Assembly: GCA_000226015.1 (NCBI GenBank)
Contig: JH152817.1
Location: 201,551 to 265,550 of the forward strand
Length of the DNA stretch: 64,000 bases
From: Mnemiopsis leidyi
Taxonomy: Eukaryota; Ctenophora; Tentaculata; Lobata; Bolinopsidae
Direction: 5' to 3'
Shown: piece by piece, positions 38,173 through 51,026 of the stretch
How the letters are laid out: every line of letters begins with the position of its first letter
Position numbering within the stretch: position 1 is the stretch's first letter
Translations under genes and position numbers: made by a program
Notes under the pieces: model-generated
The model's database searches: none
Told to the model about the DNA's origin: nothing
Seen by the model: only the letters and a program-made list of their open reading frames with translations

Positions 38173-38200
38173 CCAGCAAATCTGTCTGTAGATTTGCTGG
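38173..38200. repeat. Perfect 11-bp hairpin
   Basis: CCAGCAAATCT and AGATTTGCTGG are separated by six bases (GTCTGT). Confidence 0.9.
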
Positions 38201-38507
38201 CCCGGGTATAAGTGCACCTCCATTCGTCAAACCCTGGTGACGTCGACAAGGTGTCGCAAACACGCCTTAACCACGTGCTCTCATTAAAAGAGGCTGGCGG
38301 TCACGTGACGGTGTACATAGCGTATACCCGGGGGATGCTAGATACTAACCATATAAAGTCATTATCAGTGCAGTCCGCCTCGTCACCATTGAGTCACGTC
38401 AACTAGGCGAGCTATTTTACGGATGATTTCAAGGCTTAAGAATTTTGGGGGAATTTTCTACCGTGAAAATCGTGATGAGAAATTATCTGCTGGAATGTGG
38501 CCACGTG
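38201..38507. promoter_or_regulatory. Possible promoter/enhancer: CRE and E-boxes inside an inverted repeat
   Basis: CCCGGGTATA at 38201-38210 is exactly reversed at 38323-38332. Between the arms lie a CRE-like TGACGTC (38238) and CACGTG boxes at 38272 and 38302, the latter inside GTCACGTGAC; another CACGTG is at 38502. Regulatory role is inferred from motif density alone. Confidence 0.35.
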
Positions 38508-39430
38508 TCACCGGTCAAACTAAAAATAACCGTGAGATTAACTGTCAAGTGGTGTTCTAGTACCAGGCGTGTTCAGAGATCGGTCATCAAGTCACTGGTA
38601 ATTGAGCAAGGCGACAAAGAATCCCATTGGTAGAGCCGGATGAGCATCAAAGTAATCCTTCCTACTAAGCAGAAGGTTTTATTAGTTGTTTCGCTCGATT
38701 TCTTACCATTATCCATACGAAAATATTCAGACGAATTAGGACTAGAAATAAATTCACCTTGAGTAGAAGGCTGGAAAATTAAGATTATAATAAACGTCTT
38801 GATACAAAGGCACCGTTGAGGTTAAATGTAATGCGGCTAAGCTACAAAATAGTCACCACTAATTGTGTGCTAGATGCTCATAGTCCTTGAGGGTGCCAGA
38901 ATGTGACTCGCCTGGCATTACAAATCCAAGAAAATGGTACCCTGTTAGCAATTCTTTTGAAAAGTTGTGACGTAAAAACAGTTTTGTGTTCCTGAAGTGA
39001 TAATGAATGTCTACAGAAATTCTTAATTCCTGATATCTAAACGGTCGAAAGCAGAAACAAGCTCCATTTTCTTTCGTTTTGTCGTTTCATAATCATTGTT
39101 CTGAGCATTGTTCAGTACTTAGGCTGTATTAAGTCTCGCCCTTGCAGAGAGATAGACATTTGCAATTAAATTTCTAACGAAAGACAACTTTATTATAGAA
39201 GTCTGAATTCTGACCAACAAGATCGATAAAATACTCGATGCGGCATTACCTTGAACCATTGACTTGATAAAAGTGAATTTATAGATTAAAATAAACTTAC
39301 TTGATTTGAATATATAAAAAAGGAATAACAAGGAATAGAAATAACTAGAAATTTAATAACCAAGCTTAAACTAAGGTCGTTTTTATAATCGGGATGTCTT
39401 AGTTTTGTGCTGCAACCTACAAAAAGAGGT

Positions 39431-39835
39431 TTAGATGCCGATTTTGGTGCACTTCAAAGGCTTGACACAGGTACAGCCTATAACAAAACCTTCTTTCGGG
39501 GCTGCAACAAACGCGAAATTAGGGTTTACGAAATTAAAACGTCCGTGCATGCCATAGAAAATCTTTAAACGAAGTGGAGAATTGAAGCCCCGCCACCTGG
39601 ACCAAAAACGCGTGTAAAGCCCAAATCTGCTTTCCCAGTTCCAATTACAAATTAGCGGTCGCATCAAAGCTGTACGACGGGGGTTTAGGACGACTCTGAC
39701 TAGCTTCACGGAGGCTAGACAGCCCATGACACTGTCGTCCAGACTGAAGGCCAACTTGCGGGTCGGTTCTCGTCTGTCAGATCGGGCTGGGACGTCCCTC
39801 CCTGCAACCCAATAACCCAAACAGATAGCCTAACA
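39431..39835 (-). CDS. Candidate exon, unidentified protein
   Basis: On -, a run ending GTTATTGGGTTGCAG gives a fair acceptor before a frame that is open for about 129 codons to a stop at 39431. Its first part reads plausibly (RDVPARSDRREPTRKLAF, then LDDSVMGCLASVKLV). The rest is Trp/Arg-rich and unlike any family I know; a donor such as AG/GTGGCG near 39595 could end the exon. A second - frame overlaps. Weak call. Confidence 0.25.
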
Positions 39836-41251
39836 AACCTGGCTGCTCTGTAGTGATGTGTAGAAGACACGCAGGGCAGGGGGACGTTAAGTGTACAGAC
39901 AGGTTGACTCAAATTAAAGTATGACTAGGTAAAAATATGATTGTGTATAGATGTAGAATGGGGAGTTTTGTCAGTTTTTTGTAGTGAATAGGACTAACAA
40001 GTTTGCAGTGCACATCTTGTTCTAAGTTAAACGCAGTAAATAAGTGTTATATTTCTATGATCATGTTCTGACTAATGGTTTACTCATTATTTGGTTAATA
40101 ATAGCAATTGTATGATAGCAAATCTATAATAGAAATTTTATCAAAGGTCAAAACTGAATAATGCTAAATGAAACAAGATGCATGGATCAAGTCAAAACTT
40201 CTCTCTTATATACTGATATTGCACAAAACCTTTCCCTGCAACTGCCATGATGCATTCCATTATCAATTTAATTGTCAATATGTGTTAACGCCTGATGACT
40301 GATAAGTAAAAATATGACAGGTCTATCAAATGATTCAACTCGACTACGGAATAAGCTACAAATCAGGTACGTGTCAAACTTATCAAAGTGCTTTAACTCT
40401 AAGTTAAAAAATGTAAATGACCGGACAAACAGGGCTCATGTAGTGCTCTGGCATGCCGGACAGGATCCTGGAACAGGTCTACCTGTCTGTAGTCTGTTCC
40501 AATATCAGTCTTCAGCAGCTTCAAAAAGAGGTGCACCAATCGATCCAACTCAGGCACGTGGCAATGTGCTCTAAATTGAAATAAATTCAAATCGCTGGAC
40601 CCTTTGAAGAATTTGAATCGTTTTGAGGGGCTTCAATCAATGACATGGCGAAAGTTGATTAGTTGAAACTTAAAAGGGGGCAGAGCACTGACAAAGTGCG
40701 AAGTATGCTATCGTCTGAATAGCTAAGAAACATCTTAAGAATTGGTACAATAGAAAATAGTCTAGAATCCTGAATCGCTGTTTTAATAACTGACTCTTTG
40801 AGTCTTTGTTGATTTCAATTAACACCATACAATCAAAACTAGACTAAAAACTATAATTGTACTGGCCTATAACAAATACAATTTTTATTACTTCAATATA
40901 GAAGCTATTCTGAAAAGTAAAGACTGGGCTGAATGTGATAAAAACAGATTAAAAGTAACAAATTAGGAATAAACATAAAATCAATAGCACAAGTATAGGA
41001 GTCCAGATAAGTTAAATCAACACGCTTTAATCAAAATTGAAAAGGGTTTCATTCAACACCTGTCCTAAAATACTTAAGGGCAAAACATAATTTGATGGAA
41101 TTGACTAACTGTTTCATGATTTCAGAAATCATACAATCAAAGCCAATGACTAGGGTTTCAATAAACGGCCACCCAGAAAATTTAAAGGAGGGACAATGCA
41201 ATGACGATCTCAGCATTTTCCTCAGATTGAGAAGAGGCTGATTAAAAAGCC

Positions 41252-41264
41252 GGGGGGGGGGGGG
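41252..41264. repeat. Poly(G) run of 13
   Basis: Thirteen consecutive G bases; assembly length errors are common at such runs. Confidence 0.95.
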
Positions 41265-41919
41265 CGTTGGCTGAAATGAAACCGTCGAGCATGTCTAAAA
41301 ATCAATGAGGAATGCACATTCTATGCAAAAGATGGGTCTTGGAAGATGCGTAAAAATGCTACTTATTAACCTCCTAATTAGTTGCAAACTCTGGCAACAA
41401 GTTTAAGTTTCCTTAGCCCTAAATAGTTTATCTTTCGATTTTGTTTTACATCATTCAAATTCGAAAACATGGTTCTCGCCAACATTTTAGCAAAATTCTT
41501 TACCCTAAGAAAGGTTTCCAGAAGGGATGAGGATCGTAATGTTCGGGCAGAGTCAAAAATTCCAAAGATAAGGTCCCCAGCTTAACAGAGATGAGACGCC
41601 TTCCTGAGTCGATATGGCGCCCAAGTAGTAGTACAGATTCTAAGTTAAAACAAATACCATTCTTTACAAAACTTAAGGTCTAAGAGTAAGAGTCTCGTCT
41701 GAGCTCGAATCGTTTTAAAAAACAAGTTTCCAACTCCCAGCTGAAACGCATTCATTAAACGTATTGATATGCGGAATTTTGATTGTCGGCCAATATAAAT
41801 AAACGTGAATTAAGGTAAGAACGGGCACTAGCATACTTGCTAGAACGTCTATAAATGCCAATAAATTGTAAAGAATTTCGCCCCGCCCGGTAGCTTATAA
41901 ACGGCGACGCTCACGTACT

Positions 41920-42189
41920 TCAACGGTAGCCCAAAATTTCCGGGTATGCAATAATCCGAGGCCAGGATTTGGGCAAGTGCCAAATTTTGCATATTTCAAC
42001 AGGCTGCACTTTTATCATTACCACATGGTGGAGTAACCTGAGGGTCTTCTCTGGATTGCACTTGTCAATAACAAAATGATTCGCGGTTGTGCTTCCGCCT
42101 GGGACGAAACGGTAAACATCATTTTTCAAGGTTTCTCTGGCACTCGTTTGCCTCATGCATATCGCTATAATATCATCAATACCAGTCAA
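41920..42189 (-). CDS. Open frame of unknown function, possible terminal exon
   Basis: 89 codons from ATG with balanced amino-acid content, for example KNDVYRFVPGGSTTANHF, VIDKCNPEKTLRLLHHVV and ICKIWHLPKSWP, then a stop. An acceptor-like ATAATCAG lies about 20 nt upstream in frame. No known domain. A decayed coding element is equally possible. Confidence 0.3.
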   Translation of the reverse strand: MTGIDDIIAICMRQTSARETLKNDVYRFVPGGSTTANHFVIDKCNPEKTLRLLHHVVMIKVQPVEICKIWHLPKSWPRIIAYPEILGYR

Positions 42190-44869
42190 AAATTCAAACT
42201 CTTTTCCTGATTATCTGATAAGATTGTTCTTAAAATAACTATATAAAGGATTAAAAAGCAAGAATAACAAAGGAAACTACTTTGTTATGAAAAGGAGTAA
42301 ATCATTTTTGATCAATTCAAAATTTGAAAGTTTAGAGATTATTTCCAGCCTCGCCTTGCTGTTGTAGATGTACCAAAAATCATCCAAGCTACATGATAGT
42401 ATTATACATACTGAGAAGATACTCGAATGGACACGATCATTTCAACTAATAGCCAATTTCGGGTATTTTCCGACAACCTCTCATTATAGAATTAGAAAAT
42501 GAGAATTTTTCGGATTTTGAGTTTCGAAATAAATATTAGTGGAAATCATGTCTATTCAAATTTCTGCTCATATACTTGGTTTATTCTTCGATAAAACCAA
42601 GAATGTATTACACGCCAAACCTTGCACCACTCATTGCACACCTCTGGGAGTCAAGCTTGCTATAAGGACCTAACATAGGTCCCTCTTCATCTGAACCACA
42701 ATTTTTAGTATTCCTATGATAATCAAGGATGGTTCAATATAGTTTCATTATGGTATCAAACTTTATTTCATCCGATATTAAACAACAGCGTAAACAAAAA
42801 TGCACGATAGCATCAGAAATTCGTTTTAAGATTAAGGAATAATATCCCAAAAGCCTCAAACGTACTAAATTGAATGAATGACGAGTTTAAATTCGGCAAG
42901 TGATGCAAATCAGATATTATTTAATAACGTCAAAGGATTTCATGGCGCGAATTTAGCATCTGGTGGTGCAATCATTGCATCATGCTATACGGATAACAAC
43001 TAAAGAGTTAAACTTATTGGCCTATTAGTCGTGCCAAGGATATGACAAATTAATTTTCGCAATGGTAAACTGTAGAACTTTGGAGGATAAGCCATGACAT
43101 CACATATCTACTTTTACTCTGTCCACTGTTAATACAGAATGTTAAATAGCACTATAAACAATTTGCAATAATTTATAGTTGCGTCTTGTCGCCTTTATGG
43201 CAACACAAAAAAAGAGCTATGAAACTAATTCGTTGACAACTTTATTAACTGATTCGCAATTTTTGTTGCTCTACAACCATCAAACGTTGGATCACTGCCT
43301 TCCTTGATTCTGAAAGCCTGGCGAAGCTTTAAAGATTAATAGTTTTTTGTTGACCCCACTTTCGGTTTCAAAATTCAAACAACACTTACTTATAGTTATT
43401 CTATTTAGTCAACCTTTTTGGAAAATGATACGTACGCAACGGAGTGTTAGAATTTTGGAAATATTGGTGTGTCAACAAATAAAAGAACCGTCAAGCAACG
43501 GAAATTTGGCAATAATTGCATTAACAACCGATTTTCACTAATCACGTATTGAGTATTTCATCAATAAGTTGTATATTGGAGGCTGAAGAATACTGCAAGA
43601 ACGTGAACTTAGACAGAAAAAATGCAGCCTACAAATAAATGCCATATTGCGATTGGTTTTGGGTGCTTAGGTTGTCTTCTGGGATTCAATCTCATTGACT
43701 CAATAATCAGCTTATATATGCGTGAATCTTCAGACTCAGGACTGCTTAAAAACTTCATATTGAAAGCTTATTATAAGGATCATCAAAACAATTTTTGAAT
43801 AATGAAGATTCAACTAAGCAAAGCTGGATTTATAACAACACTCACAAAAAGCCTACCGATAGACCTGAAGGCTCTAGCCGATGGGGTCTTTGACTGTTAA
43901 TAACCCGGAACTTTTAACTCGAATCCCTTGCCGAAGGTAGGAAAATTTGGGGATGTCAGATGTTTGGGCGATGTTACGAACTCTAATAAAGTTATCCCTG
44001 CTTATAGAACAGGCGGCTGGCCGACTGATAACGTATTTAACAACGTGAGCTAGGTGAAAAAGGTGGCACCTAACATGATCAGACCTTAAACCCAGAGCAA
44101 ATCAGGATCTGTGCATTGTGACATGCACTGTGAATAATCTAGCCCCCTTGTCTCCAGTAATTAGCACTAATTTCACTACTCCCAGCTACAATTCTGTGCA
44201 TAATAACCCAAAATAGGGCATTATGAGGGGAGAAAGGGTCGGCATCCTGAATACTGTCCATGAGAATTCCAGCGGGTATTTAACTGAGGCAGATGATCAT
44301 CCTTCAATGATTCGATTGAGATGCTCAGATTCAGCAGTTCAGCAGCTTTTTAAGGCTCGAATTCTTTATTACAACTAAAGGTCAAGAATTAGTGAGTATC
44401 GCCCTATAAATTATGCAAAATAAATTGGGTTATTACGTTTAGAGTCTTCTTCAACATAATCAGAACTAATCACAATATTTTGCAGACAGCGCTCCAAAAT
44501 GCTCTCCTATATCAACGTATTTTTAACAACGTATAAGCTGACAGAGCCTACAAAAATTAGCATCAAGGTTGGTGCATGTAAGAACTACGCCGACAAACTT
44601 GTAATATTCTTGCAGAACTTTAAAATACTGAATTGAAAAACAATGAAGGCGTCTGATTAGGAATCAAACAATTCAGGACGGTTTTGTTATATATATTCTA
44701 TCAGAAAACACCGCTAAGAATCAAAATAGCCTGAACGGGACATGCTGATCCACGTGACAGCCAACAAAAAGGACCCTGGACTCAGCACTTCGCCAGTTTA
44801 AACGCTGGTGCACGTAGTGCCAACTACAGGGAGCAGGATTCCTGAACCCTCCGTCGCATGTTCCTCTAC

Positions 44870-44915
44870 CTTGGCCCAGCTGACCTTTGCGGAGTGCCGC
44901 GAGCACACCCCTTCA
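44870..44915 (-). CDS. Possible small upstream exon on the EGF-gene strand
   Basis: On -, acceptor ACTTACTTCAG, 46 nt, donor CCAAG/GTAGAG, reading KGCARGTPQRSAGP. It enters in phase 1 (fits the exon at 45037) and leaves in phase 2 (fits the exon at 31503). On + the same stretch ends in a strong donor GAA/GTAAGT (44920), so the strand is uncertain. Confidence 0.25.
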
Positions 44916-45036
44916 CTGAAGTAAGTCCCTCCTATACTTATACTAATACAGCTTTGAATCCTGAGACTTAGAGTGGATATAGTGAGCAGGGAAGCAGGCT
45001 GATAAGCAGTCAGCAGGGATACTCAGCAATACTCAC

Positions 45037-45259
45037 CTAGTTGATAAGAGGCTTCGTTACAACACTTCGGCAGCTTCAGCCGTGCAGAGACAGGATTCAG
45101 TGATCTCCGCGTGATCCTGTTATTCGCCAGGCGGAACCGGCTATGTTCTCCTTTGTATTTTTTACTTTTTCGTACTTGATACTCAGGCAGGGGGAGAATG
45201 ATGAGATCCTTCATGTTATAAGATTCTCTGTGGATAGGGATTCTTGAGTAACCCATCAG
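45037..45259 (-). CDS. Candidate exon on -, unidentified, possibly the EGF gene
   Basis: Open from an acceptor GTGTAATTCAG to a consensus donor CTAG/GTGAGT, 223 nt, phase 0 in and phase 1 out. It reads LMGYSRIPIHRESYNMKDLI, then VRKSKKYKGEHSRFRLANN, then LKLPKCCNEASYQL. The strong donor and GC-richer 3' half favour a real exon. Its gene is not proven. Confidence 0.4.
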
Positions 45260-46147
45260 CTGAATTACACCGACATTTAACTTAAATTTTGAGTTAGTGT
45301 ACACTGTACATCTATAGTTGGCACTTCATCCGATCAAAGCGGTGATCAAATTTGGAGTATCTACCATCTTCGTTATGACATAATTATAAACGTGTCACTA
45401 CAGCTAAAAATAAGCATGTAGACTGTGAAAAATGTTAAAAATACTGTTCCTATATTTAAATATTTTGATGAGCGCTAAATTCCAGAATCACTAGTCTTAA
45501 GCGCAGTCACTAGGGATGTCAGAGGGCCAGGGCATGAGGTAACGATTCATTGAACGCACGTTGCAGTACAATACGATGCGCATAGATGATGATAGATGAT
45601 GATAAAACATCAGGCTGATCGAATGGCTCATAGTAAAAAAGGGCTCGATGATTTATAGCCAACTCAGTGCCCATGACGTCAATCGAAATAAACAGACAAA
45701 TAAAAAACCAAATAGAGGAAAGTGATATAATGGTTTTGTTTTCCGAATTTACCAAACTTCCTCTGATCTGGTACTTAATAAGCAAAGAGTCTTACAAGAG
45801 CTGTAAAAAATCCGGTAAAATGGAACAACTTAAAGATCGAAATAACACTTCCCGACTCTCGTTTGGAAGATACTTAGGAGCTGATGTGGCATCTATCGGA
45901 TATCACACGATACGGAACAAACACCAGCCATCTTAGGACATTAACTAGCACACAATGTCGCATTTGCGCGGCTAGAATTACTGATTAATGGCAGTTGTTA
46001 ATAGATCAAGTTTACGGCGAAAATAATCCGCGATCAAACCACGCCACGTCGCGTCACGTTCTGACAAGCCAAACTTTGTTAAACTCAAGAATGCATTCTG
46101 TGAATTTAGAATTACTCAGGGAGACTGTAAGACAAGCCTACAACGTA

Positions 46148-46195
46148 GCAGAAGTAGGGCAGAAGTAGGGCAGAAGTAGGGCAGAAGTAGGGCAG
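46148..46195. repeat. 11-bp tandem repeat, about four copies
   Basis: GCAGAAGTAGG repeats without change at 11-bp spacing. Confidence 0.95.
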
Positions 46196-47437
46196 GGCCA
46201 AGTAATCTATGATAAATACTCAAACAAGCGGGATGGAATGCGGAACACGCGACAGACTTAAACAGATGAGCCCGGTCTGGCAGATCTGCCCTGGTAAAAC
46301 TAATGTAAACCCAATTAACAAACAACATATGTTTGTATTGAGGGACGATGTGGAAGTGTTTAGGTCGACTTCATGCCCCGAAGTAGCCAGATTCCCGGTG
46401 AACCACAGTTGGATAAGGGCACAGAATTTTTGTACCATCTAAAATTTTGAATGGAAAATCGGACTTTGCGATGATCGTTAGTTCGACAAATGCAAAACAG
46501 CTGGGAAAAATCAAGATCGAAAGGTTGGAGAACAATGAAGCCTAGCCCATTCAGGTTTTAGAACATGACTTAATTGCAATCCTTCATAATTAGCTCAATT
46601 CCTGACATTCAATACAAATTATCGACCTACGGTGTGAAAATAGTACCATTTACGTACGTATAAGCGGATTTTAAATCTAATTCTGTTCATCGTAGGAATA
46701 GCAATGCGACAACGGCGAAGTTTCCCAACATTACAGTAGTGAAAAATTAATTGGCTCCCAACAATGACGCAAGGAAGTACTTGTCATTTGATCATCATGT
46801 CCGCCAAGAACCGGACACGAGGCAGAGGCACTCTTCATAGCTCCTCCCGAACAATAACCCAGCTGGGAGTACTCAATTTCCGAACATGAATTGTGGGTTA
46901 ACCTGATCATTGTTTCGTCCGGCCTCCTTTAAAGGAGTCCGCACTTCGCGTGGACAGCTGTAATCGTGGGCATGTTCATGGCAAGGCTGGCTGGTGAGCT
47001 AAACGCTCAAAATGACCAACATCGGTTCATTACCGGTCACGTGGTACTTGATGTGAGATCACGAGGAGGGGAGTACTTCTTCTCGTATTTATCGGACTAC
47101 TGTACAAGTCATAGTCGGATTGATAGATCTCATTACTTGGTATCTAGGGACCAATTTCAGGGGCGTTTCATGGGTGTATACTGTATCTATATCGTCATTA
47201 TCTAACAAGATGGCTAGGTCAGCACAGCTTCTGGTCCGTTAGCAATGAGTTAAACGAAGTTAACGAAAATAATGCTGCTATTTACACCCTGCCATAGCAT
47301 GAGGGATGGAGCAGATTCCGAATCGAAGGAATGCGTGTGCGTTGAAAATAACCACGTTGAAATATCATTCAAATATTATACAAATTGCTAAATCGCGAGT
47401 TTGAATTAAGTCCTCGTGCGGCACAAGCAACTTCCAG

Positions 47438-47677
47438 GAACTGTACCGACTGCAGGGATCCTGTCTCTTTGTGCCAGACCGACCTGGATCTGTGACCTGC
47501 CCCGTCCAATTTCCCTCACTTTCCTTTGTGTGGTCCTCCTTGCCTGCTTACCCAGTGCGAACACGTGCCATATTCCAAGATGGAAGGCATCATCACAGCA
47601 GACCGGCCCCAAGTGGATCTCGTGTTTTTAAGGACTGGAGGTCTAGGGGAGGTTGTAGCGGCCGCTTAACAGGCTGA
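47438..47677 (+). CDS. Candidate exon in a GC-rich island, unidentified
   Basis: After CAACTTCCAG the + frame is open for 80 codons to TGA (ELYRLQGSCLFVPDRPGS, then VRTRAIFQDGRHHHSRP). Another + frame has a hydrophobic signal-like run (LTFLCVVLLACLPSA), and - is open too. At least one may be an exon, but the three cannot all be real and none is recognised. Confidence 0.25.
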   Translation, partial: ELYRLQGSCLFVPDRPGSVTCPVQFPSLSFVWSSLPAYPVRTRAIFQDGRHHHSRPAPSGSRVFKDWRSRGGCSGRLTG

Positions 47678-48691
47678 AAAACGCAGGACGTTGATAAGGA
47701 GGCTGTTTCACTGTGACGCTCACTTTATATTGTGGTTGGATATTTAATAAGGCCACGAACATTATATGAGGGCTGAGGTGGAACTTGGAATGCTATTTAG
47801 ATATTTAATGGTATGGAATGCTACGAGACATGTATGAAATTGGAATGTCTATGAAGTATGAACACAATCTCATCTAACACATTTGATTAGACGTGTTCAT
47901 GGATGTTGGAGAATAGAGAGTAAATAGCGTTACGGTGAGAAATCAGCTTGCTAGAGGGTGGGAAGAGGGAGGGGTGGAGCATAAGCGAAACTGGATATTT
48001 TGTGCCATCGTATCCCAACGTTCATTTTACAACTATGTGCAGAGCCTTCCCACTGTGCCAGGACCTGAATAATTCCCAGCTGAAGACCTGGGAAACGCGA
48101 CACCGAGAGGGGGATATCATCAACAGAATAAAAATTTAGCATGTGTTACTCGATTACACATTCGATAGAGTAAGAGCAGACATTTTCGAGATTCCAGCAA
48201 CTTCCGAACCAGGCACACCCGTTTCATTTTAGGGGATAAATCTGTCAACAACACATCTACCTCTACCGTATAATTATTCAAAATTTCGGGAAAGATTTGT
48301 CATCGTGTAACTGTTCAACAGGGTCGTACGAGTAGGTGGGTGGGTCCAACCTTCACAAGTCCGATGATTGCATAGTGACTCGAACAGCTCGGAATTTAGC
48401 AGCACTCTAGTGTTACGATCTGCACGTGCTTTTTCTTATTTGCCAGATCAGTAAGTGTCTAGGAGCCGGTTTAAATTTGGGTTCTGCGGGTAGATTGGCA
48501 CAGGTGTCGTGTTTCTTTTTTCTTCAAATGAAGGCAGGGGGCGGGACAAGCAATAACGGGGGAGTTGATGGAGAATCGCTTAAAGGCGGGGCAGCGCTAT
48601 CACAGGGCCGCTTAAAGCTACTGGTCAAAACAAGCTGGTAGTCTAAGTCTACGAATTACGGGAATGTAAAAGTCTCACCCCATTTTGTCAG

Positions 48692-48927
48692 CAACCGATT
48701 CGGAAAGAACCAAAGATAGTCTGCAATCAAATGATTCTTCTTGTTTGGACCAGACTTCTGCTGAGATTCCAAGCCTTTGCATCAGCAGATTGAAATACCT
48801 TCGGTCTTCTTCGAGATCTGCAGGAGAGCATCCTGGCGGCTGGCAGAGGAGAAGTGTGCTGAACTCTTACAATGTTTATCGTTTTGTCAAATGTGCCAGT
48901 TACCTCCTTGTCATTGATGTTGATTAA
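48692..48927 (+). CDS. Candidate terminal exon, unidentified
   Basis: A good acceptor (CACCCCATTTTGTCAG) precedes an open frame to TAA. The product is Ser-rich: ATDSERTKDSLQSNDSSC, then RLKYLRSSSRSAGEHPGG, then a hydrophobic end, YLLVIDVD. An 88-codon - frame overlaps. No family match. Confidence 0.3.
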
Positions 48928-49192
48928 ATGTAGTCTGTGGACATCATTTGTCAATGAAAACCACCGTAAAACGATACAAACGGGTTCCCACAATAAATTA
49001 GAGGTTTATTTAATCATAAATGAGACAGGGAATGTTTGAACTCAAATTGGCTCAAGGATTTCTTTCAAAGTCTGATTTCGACACTTTGAATGCAATTTCC
49101 AAAGATTATTTGACGAGTTGAATCGCTTAAACAGAAATTCCTAGTGTCTATATAGAAGACATAAAAGACCTGTGAACTGCTATCAAGGAAAC

Positions 49193-49365
49193 ATGGCAAG
49201 GTACAGAACTAGAAATGAAGCTAGGAATTTAAGAAATGTACGGGAACATCAACAGTGCCTGACTCATGTTGGACGGGATCATAGGATTCGGCGACCACCC
49301 TCAAGGAATCCCGAATTTTCCAAAAAGCACAACTCTGGTCTCCAATGGAACAGTTACCTGGGAAG
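49193..49365 (+). CDS. Candidate 5' exon, unidentified
   Basis: ATG 49193 opens a basic frame (MARYRTRNEARNLRNVREH) that reaches a strong donor GGGAAG/GTGAGAT. A second + frame from 49266 (NGTVTWEGEILSLAGKTVG) runs through the same donor to a stop at 49469. The reading cannot be settled here. Confidence 0.25.
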
Positions 49366-49740
49366 GTGAGATATTATCATTGGCCGGGAAGACGGTAGGA
49401 ATTGGGCGAGCTACCTTTGAGGATCTTGAAGTTTCAGATATTGGGACACTGCAAAGATCCTTACAGTAATTGGCCGGTAAAAACCCTTTCAACTTCAAGC
49501 TGCAAAGACTAAGGAAGTAAGGAGCCAAAATCATAGATATGCAGTTTATTAGTCTTCGTCAATAATTCCAGTGCTTGCTTACTTGACCAAGATATCACAA
49601 GAATATTTAACTTTGCAAATGCAAATCAACGATAGAGTTGATTGATAGAAAATGTGTAGCCGGAGAAGAGGACAACTGATCCAAACTCAGTATTTATAAC
49701 TGTTTATATTTAATCGTCATTGCCTATTGCTTACTAGACC

Positions 49741-49945
49741 GGTTCAGAAAACTAAAATATCGTCAAATAATTACATGTCAAAGCTAATCTATTGCTCTTG
49801 GGGCTCAATAACAACCAAAAAATTTCAGGCTCTTACTTGACACGGAACACGTGGCTCCGTCCACGCCCATTGTTCGGGAGATTTTAAGAGGTGAAATTCT
49901 TAAAATCGTCCATTTAGGCATGAAGGAGTAAGTTAAGCCTCCCAG
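49741..49945. repeat. Diverged dispersed repeat, copy 1
   Basis: Aligns by eye with 50607-50815 in the same orientation: GGTTCAGAAAAC, GCTAATC, GGCTC, CCATT and ATGAAGGAGT-like blocks occur in the same order. Unknown family. Confidence 0.7.
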
Positions 49946-50606
49946 AAGTGCAATACTCAAATATAAACCGTAGGAAAAGGTTGAGTTTAGTCACAGTCTA
50001 AAGTCTCTACGTGTTTGGGTACACCCTTTTATCCTGACGTGGAGTCTGCGCACATGCGGAAAGCGCGTCACACCAAAACTAAAGGTGGTAGAGCTATTAG
50101 CAGCATGGTAAACAAAATCATGAATGAAATGGAAGTGGAACTGACGTCAAGCTTTTAGCTATTTTTTACTTTACTTTTCCAAAAATTTTCATACCAACTT
50201 TAAGTATATATGCCTTAACGAGCGTTCATGGGACCTGGCCTTCAAAGAACACTTTGCATAGTTCAAAATTCTAATGTTTCTATTGGCTGCAAGACATTTG
50301 GTCCTAAAATATCTTACTGGTATTTTGATTTAATTTTCTAGTCACTGGATATTCAAATTTCCCAGCAGAGGCAGTGAAATAACACGCAAGTGACGCTGAG
50401 GTTATGGGAAGAATGGAGGACCAACCGAGGTGCTACTTTTTACAAAGGCTTCCTCCAAATTGGCCGTTTCACTCTGCCTTTGCTTATATCGTTGGATGAG
50501 CTATTTTAGATATTCTCATTGAAAGGCGGTTAGATTGGAAAGAAGTGATTTCAAGTATCTAAACCGCAATATCAAATGTTGGTAAAACATTAATCTCCAC
50601 TAGGTA

Positions 50607-50815
50607 GGTTCAGAAAACCAAAATATGTCCAAATATTTACAGTACCAGGCTAATCGGTTGCTCCTTAGGCCCAATAACTACCAAACAAAATTTTAGGCCC
50701 CAACTTCAACGGGAAACCCTGGCTCCAGCCACACCCATTTTTGGCATCAATTTTAACAGGTAAAAATCACTAAATCTGTGTTTTCGACATAAAGGAGTTG
50801 CTTTGAGGCTTTTTT
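50607..50815. repeat. Diverged dispersed repeat, copy 2
   Basis: Partner of 49741-49945, roughly 70% alike by eye, 866 bp downstream. Confidence 0.7.
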
Positions 50816-51015
50816 GAACCTACCTTATCTCCACTGTGGGAGTGACTGATCAATATTCAGAAACACTGTTTGTAGGGGGGTTGATAGACATAAAGAGATA
50901 CGAGTTTTGATTTTGGAGAAGCTTTCAATCAACATGTGTTAATCGTCGTCACTGTTACGTTATTCATAAATAATCCAGTGACTGTTATGAGGCATAAAAT
51001 GGTGGAAGAGGTCGG

Positions 51016-51026
51016 NNNNNNNNNNN
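51016..51026. other. Assembly gap (11 N)
   Basis: Eleven undetermined bases directly at the left edge of the GATAA array, so the array length is not reliable. Confidence 0.99.
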
